A program made the position numbers and the translations under genes. Under the pieces are notes generated by a model, which searched no databases, was not told the DNA's origin, and saw nothing but the letters and a program-made list of their open reading frames with translations. A stretch of 64,000 bases of DNA from Mytilus trossulus (taxonomy: Eukaryota > Mollusca > Bivalvia > Mytilida > Mytilidae), in contig NC_086374.1 in the NCBI RefSeq assembly GCF_036588685.1, forward strand, positions 88,840,059-88,904,058, given 5' to 3'. This document shows positions 18,650 through 27,375 of the stretch, one piece after another. The number at the start of each line of letters is the position of its first letter. Position 1 is the first letter of the stretch.

Positions 18650-20482
18650 GGCTACTGTATGATTTTTCATTTCTTATGTTAGTTATCCATATTTCCCTTG
18701 TCAGCATCGTATAAGGTGTTTCTATATTTCAACGTGTTCGATTCGCCCGTGTATGTAACAACGTATTATATTTTAACGAATAACATCTATGTAGATACAG
18801 AGACTGAATTGTTTATACACCAGTTTTGATATCACAAACTAGTTTAAAGGGGCACTAGCTGTCAAATTCATTGTAACCGATTTGACTCAAATTCTCATAT
18901 TTGGTTTATAACAAAGTAAAACATTTATCCAAACTATCAAAAGTCTAAAATAAACAGTTTACAGAGCATGGGGTAGATAATATATAGGTTCGTTTCGTGT
19001 GTATTTTAGTCCAGACGCCATCTAATTAACTATCGATTTGACCTCAGATGACCATATAAGCGATGTAAACAAAAATAAAGATACGAATAGATTAAACCAA
19101 CACGTGCAATTGCATTTTATATGTCTGTTTGATTTTATTTTATAGATTAAAAATAGATGTTTCTCATTGTTTTTAACCATATAAGAATGATTTTATGTGC
19201 ATCGAATTAGCAATCAAATGATTTACCGTAGTTTCACTTTCATTGTTGACATTCTTTTTCTTTAAATAACCAGTACACGTACAATGCATGCGTTGTCAAT
19301 CTCTAGCTAGGGGTTAACTTGAAGTTCACATGAATACCGGTTAGAATGATGATGACGTTTTCACTTGCAAGTGAATCAGTCAAAAATTATGTTTAATCGC
19401 TTATTTCAACATAATTAAAGAAAATTGATTGCTAAAAGCAAATTATTATTTCATTATTCCAATTTGATTAATGATTGATCTAAAAAAAATCATACTTTAT
19501 TTTTTTTATATATATCGTAGCTAGTGCCCCTTTAATAAAACATTTACTTAATTTCATCATCGGTGCAAGGACATCATTCGTAAATATAAATGAACATGCA
19601 CGGACATCTTACACGATCAGGTATTTCACATCCAATATTGTATGGGATGCTCTTTCTATACAAAAATATCGACTTTCACCTGAAAAGCTAACAAAACTTT
19701 TAAACAGACTAGAAAATATACCGTATAACATTAGATACAATACTGTTGTTAGGTCATTAAAGCCGGATAACATACTTTGGCTTTAATATTGATTTATTTA
19801 TAGGGTCTTGTCATCGGAAATAAACACATTCATTTTTAAACCAGTTGTTGGCATGATACGGGTTATGTGTTTTCTCATATATTTTATGATAGTATAATGC
19901 TAAACCCCTAACGGGAGGGGTTGTGATTGACATTCATATGATAAATGCATAATCTTTTAATCAGTTTAATTGACGTCTGGAACTGGCAGGCATGTCAGTC
20001 ACTGCTAGTAGCCCTTTGTTAATTTATGTAATTTATGTATCATTGTCATTTTGCCGTTTAGTTGCTTTTGTAACCTATTCTGACATCGGACTCGGGCTTT
20101 TTAAACTGAGTTTTTGTGTGCGTATTGTTCTGTTTTTTTGCTTTGTTTTTTTACATTGGCTAGCTAGAGGTAAAGGGGAGGATTGAGATCTAAAAAAAAC
20201 ATGTTTAACCTCGCCGCATTTTTGCGCCTGTCAAAAGTCAGGGGCCTATGGCCTTTGTTAGTCTTGTATGCTTTTTAATTTTAGTTTATTTATATATTTC
20301 GGAGTTTGATATGACGTCCGTTATGACTGAACTAGTATACATTTTTGTTTGTGGGCCATCTTAAGCACGACTCAGGGTGCGGGATTTTCTCGCTGCATTG
20401 AACATGGGTGGCCTTCGGCTGTTATCTGGTCTTTTGTCAGATCGTTGTCTCTTTGACACAATCCCCATTTCCATTCTCACTC
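18650..20482 (+). mobile_element. Penelope-like element, decayed 3' part (copy 2)
   Basis: Collinear with the second half of the copy at 21395-23537: gtgttcgattcgcccgtgta, tttcatcatcggtgcaagga, the taaacccctaacgggag tract, a gttgagatct-like tract, gccgcatttttgcgcctgtc, and the terminal tgtctctttgacacaatccc then catttccattctcac. The RT catalytic part is missing and what coding remains is broken. A 684-bp TTAA-flanked element interrupts it at 18848-19531. Confidence 0.8.
18848..19531. mobile_element. 684-bp MITE with TTAA target duplication inside the Penelope-like copy
   Basis: Perfect 13-bp terminal inverted repeats, AGGGGCACTAGCT at the left and AGCTAGTGCCCCT at the right, flanked by TTAA at 18844-18847 and 19532-19535. 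The other Penelope-like copy (near 22620-22640) is uninterrupted here (cacaaactagtcaaaacatt), which defines the insertion. TTAA duplication is the hallmark of piggyBac-type transposition. No transposase is present, so it is non-autonomous. Confidence 0.88.
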
Positions 20483-21394
20483 CAAGTTAACTTTCAAAGA
20501 AATATAGTAGAATTGATTTTTGTGAAGTGTATATAACAATATTTTGAATTTCTCACACTCTTGTATGGACTACGTTTCGTCCTGATATGTCACATGATAC
20601 AATGTTTCAGTGTCACTGGACGTTAAACACAATCCGTCTCCAAACATGTAATGTTATTTCATTGATTGTGTTAAGTATAAAAAACTTCCACTCCCAAGTT
20701 AAACAATAAAAAAAATCTTCAATGTTTGAAAATATTTGGAAATTATTGTAAAAATATCGCAGAAAGATATCAATGACCATTAATTAATAACCAATTGAAT
20801 TGGTTCTAACCGCACAGCCAGGAATGTGTAGTGTCAGAGCACCAGTGCCAGCCAGATTGACGAAATGTATCTTGAACTTAAGCCAATTGAATTGAATTGA
20901 TGATCGAGTTGCGTAAATAGTGGATACTTAATGGTGACGGTTCTTACCATGACAAGTGACGATTCATAAAATGTGACCACCGAAAACAATAGCGGATCCC
21001 TTAGAGTGGGTGCCTGTGTGGTCTTAATTTGACTTCCGTAGTCATACAATGATCGAGGAAAATTAGGTGTGATTCCTCCTTTTCCCTTCAGCATGTACTA
21101 CAGATCAAAATTTGATGTACACGATTCCATAGTCCATCGTATTACAATGCATGGTAATCAAGAACAGCAATCTAACATTTACATGCTGTACATGATAGCA
21201 AAACAATTATTTGGAATGTTAAAAGAGAGCTTATAATATAGATCCTAGTATGGTATCTGTCGGAATATTTGGGTGATCATACCTATTCATTATTTTAATA
21301 TAGTTTAAACTTTTTATAAGAAGTTTAAAAGCGCATCACATGATAAACACCCTCACCCCTCTTGAGTCGCATTGTATTTTCCTTTTTGCCTGGC
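20483..21394. other. Sequence between two Penelope-like copies
   Basis: No recognised gene. An 86-codon minus-strand frame (20834-21094) shows no motif I recognise. It might be part of another dispersed repeat, but this is unproven. Confidence 0.35.
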
Positions 21395-23537
21395 TATAGG
21401 AAACTCTGGAAATGCAAGTGAAAATAAAACAAGAGGTGCTCAACTTCAACACCGAAAAAGGACTTTATTGTAAACTTATTTCAACTAGGATGGTAGCATT
21501 CCAACTGACTCCATTTTCAGAAAACGAAATCTGTAACAAACATAAACTTTTAGCCACCGCTTTACAAGCAGAGCCAAATACAATGAACGTCCCAACCATG
21601 TATTGGCTTCCGAAGCTACACAAAAAGCCTTACAAATATAGATTTATTTCGTCTTCAAGCCATTGTTCAACTACTAAATTGTCTATTCTTCTTACCAGCA
21701 CACTTGGTACAATTAAAAACCTGATAATAAATTGTTCAAATAAGGCCTTCGAAAATAGTGGAATAAAATTACTTTTGGAGTGTCAAGAACTCGTTGGAAG
21801 TACTTGATAAATTGCATGCTTATATTGGTGATTTTGAATCTGTTCAAAGTTTTGATTTTTCTACCCTGTATACCACATTGCCTCACATTCTCATTAAGAA
21901 AAAATTCACACACCTTATTAAATGGACATTCAAACAATTAGAATGTGAATATATATGTTCAAACTCTTTTAGGTCATTTTTTAGTAGCAATAAACAAAAA
22001 AACTATGTTAGACATGCTTTGATACTATATATGCCCTTGAATTTTTACTAGATACTATTTTTGTTCGCTTTGGGGATTCTGCATATCGTCAGATTATCGG
22101 AATTCCAATGGGGACTAACTGTGCACCACTTATTGCGGACCTGTTTTTGTATTGTTATGAGTTACAATTTATGACAAACATAAGCAAAGACCCATCGAAA
22201 CAACATCTGATAAACAAATTTAATAATACTTTTAGATATTTGGATGATATTTTGGCTCTTAATAATGACGACTTCAGTATGTATATTAATGAAATTTATC
22301 CTGTTGAACTTACTTTAAATAAAGCTTATACTAACAATGACCACTGCCCTTTCCTCGATCTTGATATCTATATCACTAACGGAAAGCTGAATACTAAAAT
22401 AACCTGAATACTAAAATTTATGATAAAAGGGATGATTTTTCATTGCCTATCGTTAATTATCCGTTTTTAGAAGAAGACGTTCCCTTGTCACCATCTTACG
22501 GTGTATATATATATCTCAACTTGTACGATTCGCTCGTGTATGTAACAATGTTTTAGATTTAAACGAGAGAAATTTATGTATTACTGAAAAATTATTACAC
22601 CAGGGTTTTCGATATCACAAACTAGTCAAAACATTTACTGAATTTTATCATCGGTATAAAGACATCATTCGTAAATATAGCTCAACATGCATACTTCTTA
22701 TACGTTCAGGTATTTCACATCCATTTTTTTATGGAAATATTCTTTATAAAGCACAAAGGTGTCAGTATTCACCTCAAAAACTTACAAAACCTTTGAATAG
22801 ACTTATTAAGAAGGGATATAATTACGATACTGTTGTCAATTCATTTAAGATTGCATATGTTGGCGTTAATATTGAGTCACTGATAAGGTCTTTGCACATT
22901 TATTCTAAAAACAGTTGTTGGTATAACACGGGATATGTTCTTCTCATATATGTTATGTTGGTATGATACTAAACCCCTAACGGGAAAGATTGTGTCTGAT
23001 GTTCATATGATGAAATCATAATTTTTCAGTCAGTTTAATTGAAGTCTGGAGCTGGCATGTCAGTTAACTGCTAGTAGTCTGTTGTTATTTATGTATTATT
23101 GTCATTTTGTTTATTTTCTTTGGTTACATCTTCTGACATCAGGCTCGGACTTCTCTTGAACTGAATTTTAATGTGCGTATTGTTATGCGTTTACTTTTCT
23201 ACATTGGTTAGAGGTATAGGGGGAGGGTTGAGATCTCACAAACATGTTTAACCCCGCCGCATTTTTGCGCCTGTCCCAAGTCAGGAGCCTCTGGCCTTTG
23301 TTAGTCTTGTATTATTTTAATTTTAGTTTCTTGTGTACAATTTGGAAATTAGTATGGCGTTCATTATCACTGAATTAGTATACTAGTATATTTGTTTAGG
23401 GGCCAGCTGAAGGACGCCTCCGGGTGTGGGAATTTCTCGCTACGTTGAATACCTGTTGGTGACCTTCTGCTGTTGTGTTTTTATTTGGTCGGGTTGTTGT
23501 CTCTTTGACACATTTCCCATTTCCATTCTCAATTTTA
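21395..23537 (+). mobile_element. Penelope-like element, decayed copy 1 with reverse transcriptase remnants
   Basis: Begins near the RT remnant at 21412, then has a long non-coding 3' part (taaacccctaacgggaaag at ~22970, gccgcatttttgcgcctgtc at ~23255, ggccagctgaaggacgcctc at ~23400) and the terminus tgtctctttgacacatttcc then catttccattctcaatttt. The same terminus, in isolation, is found at 14722, 16215 and 60638. The 5' end is not defined; the element is probably 5'-truncated. Confidence 0.82.
21412..22900 (+). pseudogene. Penelope-type reverse transcriptase, broken by frameshifts
   Basis: Three adjacent open frames in different frames carry RT motifs in order: NVPTMYWLPKLHKKP and KYRFISSSSHCSTTKLS (21412-21807), FDFSTLYTTLPH (21794-22051), then IPMGTNCAPLIADLFLYCYE and FRYLDDILALNNDDF (22108-22407), the last with the catalytic YLDD. 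Downstream text to about 22900 still resembles the RT thumb region but is interrupted. PKLHK, STTKLS and GTNCAPLIADL are typical of the Penelope clade and not of LINE or LTR RTs. Breaks near 21785 and 22040 and the stop after 22407 make it inactive. No GIY-YIG endonuclease was recognised. Confidence 0.85.
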
Positions 23538-23682
23538 TAAATATCGTTTTTTGTTATATAAACAACTAAAACGTGTCACTCAGTTACACATACTTTCTCA
23601 CCAAATGAGTTAAACTATTATTCTCACTTATATGATGTGGCAACATTATTTTATGTCCCTAGAATCAGGTGAACAGAGAAAA

Positions 23683-23703
23683 TTTATTCCAAAATAATTT
23701 ATT
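23683..23703 (-). promoter_or_regulatory. Poly(A) signals of the MYND gene
   Basis: Two AATAAA hexamers on the minus strand (TTTATT on + at 23683-23688 and 23698-23703) lie 13-33 nt after the stop codon, implying a very short 3' UTR. Confidence 0.6.
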
Positions 23704-23715
23704 TACAATACTATA

Positions 23716-24420
23716 TCAATAACTGTTTGGAGGTAAGCAAATTGTTTTATGTTTTTTTCTATCTTTCTTCTGACAGATTCTGCTACAATACTTGGAAACT
23801 TTGCAAGCACCGCACACCTTCAAAGACGAGTCACTTTTATTGCAGTTCCAACAATTATTAAACACACTTTCAGAAATATCCTGAACTTCTACCTTGTACT
23901 TAGATAACACATATTGCATCATTGATCTGAAATACTGATCCAGTTGAATTTTATTCCTGGAGAGAGCAAGAGCTTTATCTGAGTTGGACAACAACCATTC
24001 AAATTGAGATACGTCGTGGTCGTCAATGCCATGTTGTTTAGTCACATGGTCTCCCATATACAGCCCGTCTGTATTTTTAACAGATTTTTGGTTATATCTC
24101 CCAAATCGCTTTGTTTTGATGAATATGAGTTGTGGCAGATCCTCGACAGAAGTATTATCAACAATATTACCTTCAATGTTTAACCAAACATGAGGTAGAT
24201 GTATTCCCTCCGGATCAATCACACCGTTCGGTTGGTGAACTCCATATACTATTGTAGCTTTTACTCCAACTGCTTCTAGACAACGATTAAGAACAAGATT
24301 TACTATTGCACATGCATTCGTTACACGTAGTCTTCCTTGCATATGAAAACTTGTTTTTAAAATGTCATTGATTTTTTTCTGCATTCTTCCCAGTTTGTGG
24401 TACTCCAAATGGAAATTCTG
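23716..24420 (-). CDS. MYND zinc-finger protein with putative transglutaminase-like N-domain
   Basis: Open for 234 codons to the stop at 23716. No ATG opens the frame: the sense strand reads ttttgcag directly before AAT TTC CAT, so this is probably the last exon of a longer gene; otherwise translation could start at the in-frame ATG at 24384-24382. Numbered from 24423, the C-terminus is a MYND zinc finger (C191-x2-C194-x9-C204-x2-C207-x5-C213-x3-C217-x7-H225-x3-C229, with KYCSRICQKK), a protein-interaction module. The N-part has NACAIVNLVL, then LPHVWLNIEGN, then IVDNTS; C38, H78 and D89 have the order and spacing of a papain/transglutaminase-like triad. The MYND call is firm; the fold call is inference. 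No symbol assigned. The frame is intact, unlike the transposon remnants beside it. Confidence 0.8.
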   Translation of the reverse strand, partial: QNFHLEYHKLGRMQKKINDILKTSFHMQGRLRVTNACAIVNLVLNRCLEAVGVKATIVYGVHQPNGVIDPEGIHLPHVWLNIEGNIVDNTSVEDLPQLIFIKTKRFGRYNQKSVKNTDGLYMGDHVTKQHGIDDHDVSQFEWLLSNSDKALALSRNKIQLDQYFRSMMQYVLSKYKVEVQDISESVFNNCWNCNKSDSSLKVCGACKVSKYCSRICQKKDRKKHKTICLPPNSY

Positions 24421-24519
24421 CAAAATTCATTTTCAACAAATGTATTCTAACTCTGAAATAAAAAAAATATATTAGTTTTCTGTTTTACATTGTCTTATCG
24501 GGGTCTTTTATAGCTGACT

Positions 24520-24645
24520 ATGCGGTATGGGCTTTGCTCATTGTTGATGACCGTACGGTGACCTATAGTTGTTTATGTCTGTATCATTTTGGTTTTTTTG
24601 TGGATAGTTGTCTCATTGGCAATCATACCACATCTTCTTTTTTTT
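24520..24645. repeat. Dispersed repeat end (inverted ATTGCCAATGAG subfamily)
   Basis: Contains gctgactatgcggtatgggc, ggtgacctatagttgtttat and gttgtctcattggcaatcat, then accacatcttctttttt. Matches the copy at 50740-50870. Confidence 0.7.
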
Positions 24646-24897
24646 TTTTCTTTTTTTTTTTATAGGAGGCGATAATATTGCATATGATTGAAGAAAAATT
24701 ATATAATTAGAAAAAACTCATTGGCACCAATTTTTAACTCCCTCATGCAAAGTTTTTTAGTTTTGATATTCGTTTGAGGTCTCTATATATATCATATAAC
24801 TCATCGCGTATTCACATACTTGGCTTTTAAATGTTTGGGTTCATTTTCAAAGAATTGTGCGTAAATCTCGTAATTTGAAATAATAAATTAAAATACC

Positions 24898-24924
24898 CAA
24901 GGATTTGTATTATACAAATCCTTG
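24898..24924. repeat. Perfect CAAGGATTTGTA palindrome, copy 2
   Basis: 27 nt: 12-nt arms caaggatttgta and tacaaatccttg around tta. Perfectly self-complementary arms. Confidence 0.8.
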
Positions 24925-25658
24925 AAATACCTTAATACTACATGTAGCTTCAGACACATCACCTAGCGTACCAGTCACAATTAAAACCGGGCACATGTAT
25001 TTATTGATTACAACTATCCGTAAGCAAGGATTTAGAACGTCTCCGGCTTGCATTAAAAAAACCAATCTGATTTTGACTACTTTCAGAATTAGCTTGTATT
25101 TCTTGCAACATATAAAAATGATTCATATACTAAATGTTGTACTAACAAGTTTAAATTAGAAAAACTATGTACATTTAAACATAAATAAATAATGTGTTCT
25201 CTAGGCAATAAAATAACCCCTATTTTGTATATTCTGTACATACTGATATATATGTATGTATCAACGATAGATAGTGTATGCCTGTGTGTATGTATGTTTG
25301 TGTATAAGATGTTATTATAAATGAGTTTGTTTTCATTGCTATATGTATGTATACCTCTGTACCGTTGTACCTTATGGTTTATGAGAATAAAGAATATTAT
25401 TTTTATGTTACTGATGAGTTATGTACATCCAGTTGGTCAATCAACATCGAACAACATTGAAATAAAGAAATGCTGCAAGGCATTGATGTTTTTTTGGTCA
25501 GCATTTGTTTATATGATATAATCAGGTGGCATGAGATAAAATAACAACACTTCAAGTAATTGTGTTTTATGGAAGGGTGTACGCAGTTATAAATGTGATA
25601 TGTTGTACTGCATGTACAGTAGTTTGGTGATTCATGTTTTCACATAAATATATTTCAG

Positions 25659-25707
25659 CAGAGACATATATACACATATTATATACATATGTGTATATAT
25701 GTCTCTG
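25659..25707. repeat. 49-nt hairpin with ~20-nt arms
   Basis: Arms cagagacatatatacacata and tatgtgtatatatgtctctg around a short AT spacer. The arms are essentially perfect complements, so this would form a strong cruciform or RNA hairpin. Confidence 0.75.
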
Positions 25708-26243
25708 ATTTCAGTAAGACAAACTTTTGCAAAAATTAAGAAATAGGAGATTTGATTTAAAGTCATATGTTTGTCTTATTATATCATTATTTAATTTAAA
25801 ACACATTTTTTTTAGCATTTTCAGAACTTCTGATGATCATTTTAATTGTTAAAAAATTAGGCAAAACTGTATCATGTTTTTTTCCTTGTTTTTCTTGGTT
25901 TATAAGAACGTAGTTATTGTGTGTGCATGTGCACGTGTGTGTGTATTTTACTACCTATGAGGTGGCAAGATCTTTAAAATTTGATCTGATGAAGTCTTGT
26001 ATGCCTTTAGCATTACGAATGACGGGAATAACATTTTACAATTAAACTTTTTGTCAGAATTATCAGTATATTTTGTCGACTTACCTGGGCTCGATTCCCT
26101 TTTCTTTTCTTCACAGGGTCTTAATATGAAATGGTTATCGCCTTAAATTTGTAAGGACCATAAAAGACCAACGGTCACGGTGGTGACTCATCAATCATAC
26201 CGCCAAAACCATGTCATGGTTCAGTGAATAATATGTGTTATGT

Positions 26244-26280
26244 CAAGGATTTGTATAGTATCGTAGTATATACATCCTTA
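26244..26280. repeat. Imperfect CAAGGATTTGTATAGT palindrome, copy 3
   Basis: Left arm caaggatttgtatagtat, right arm tagtatatacatccttag, with a few mismatches. Same family as 24898 and 26824. Confidence 0.65.
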
Positions 26281-26823
26281 GTTATATCCGAACTTATTAC
26301 TTCATCATGTGTTTAAAACAATTATTGTCAATCTCTTGGACTATTTTAAAAATTACTTATTAGTCCCAGGCATCTCAAGAATGTGTATAGTAGCTTACAT
26401 CTATGCTTGTAATTACTATGAATTACAAATCCTTGGCATTCAATTTCTATACTTCACTAATTATATCAATAACTTAAATCCATTGTTCAACAAACAGTTA
26501 AGAAAATTCTTCTTCAGATTTCGTAATTTGGAATTTGACAGCTAATAAAATTTAAAAAAAGTTATATTTTTGTTCGGAGTCAAGTGCTTATTTTGGGTTA
26601 AAGTGAACGATAGGATTTTCCCTATAACCTCGTTTTCATCTGTCAACACACAGTTCAAGAAATGGTTGCATCAACATCTGGGTTATGTAAGTTTCAATGT
26701 AGGTGTTATATATAGCATGCGTAACCGATTGTATTTATTTATTTGTAACGTTTGTTTACTGTATTCTTAAATAAGCAAGGACAGGCTGCTTTTCAACCCG
26801 TTCAGGAAAAAGCTGCTCTTGGC

Positions 26824-26860
26824 CAAGGATTTGTATAGTGATACACTATACAAATCCTTG
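26824..26860. repeat. Near-perfect CAAGGATTTGTATAGTG palindrome, copy 4
   Basis: Left arm caaggatttgtatagtg, right arm cactatacaaatccttg, with only a 3-nt centre. Flanking ggc and ggcc extend the symmetry slightly. Confidence 0.8.
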
Positions 26861-27235
26861 TCTTGGCCTATACCACATTTCCTTATATTATAACTAGAGT
26901 CTCTGGTTTTATAAGCTTATGCAACCACTTAAAGTAAGTTAACAATATCAGCTCAAATTATACATTCTAATTTACTAATAGTGCTACACCTCTGTAATAT
27001 CATATATAGCGAAATATGTTAAGTCGAGGCCTAGAATATATAGTTGGTCCCAGGTAAAAATTTATACACATGTAACATACTGTTTATAAAGGTGTACAAC
27101 TAGGAAGATATAGGACATCAAGCTTCATCTGGTTATATCATACCATGTGACCAAGTCTTTTGTGTAAGTGATACATTATGACCATCACATAATAGTCTGA
27201 ATCATCTCTGTTATTAATATTGAAATAATTTACAG

Positions 27236-27375
27236 GAATCTTTTGCCACGAAGTGCCTCCTTGTTTATAGTTGTGACACAGTTATTTAAGACAGGACCAC
27301 CAACAGCAAGCTTCTTTTCTATGGGAGAAATGTCATCAAAGATCCAGATGCCTCAGAAGGATGAAGCCCTTGCAG
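27236..27375 (+). CDS. MSRA: MSRA first recognised exon, possibly extending upstream of the ATG
   Basis: ATG at 27321 ([19 protein letters not shown]), donor gtaaaa at 27376. The frame stays open back to ttacag at 27230-27235. The 28 codons before the ATG read LLPRSASLFIVVTQLFK and TGPPTASFF, rich in Arg, Ser and hydrophobic residues and without acids, like a mitochondrial transit peptide. Mammalian MSRA has such an N-terminal extension. The upstream ATG would be in an exon I did not find. Confidence 0.75.

Larger units (their letters stand above)
24646..27235. other. Gene-poor interval between the MYND gene and MSRA
   Basis: AT-rich, with (TG)n-like and (TA)n-like stretches around 25240-25310 and 25910-25950. 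It holds three CAAGGATTTGTATA palindromes and one long hairpin, listed separately. Open frames at 25321, 26309 and 26570 have no recognisable domain. The MSRA promoter is presumably near its right end, but no core element was identified. Confidence 0.45.

Noticed and set aside
20834..21094. 86-codon minus-strand frame between Penelope-like copies
   Set aside because: No recognisable motif and no splice or promoter context; possibly part of an unidentified repeat.
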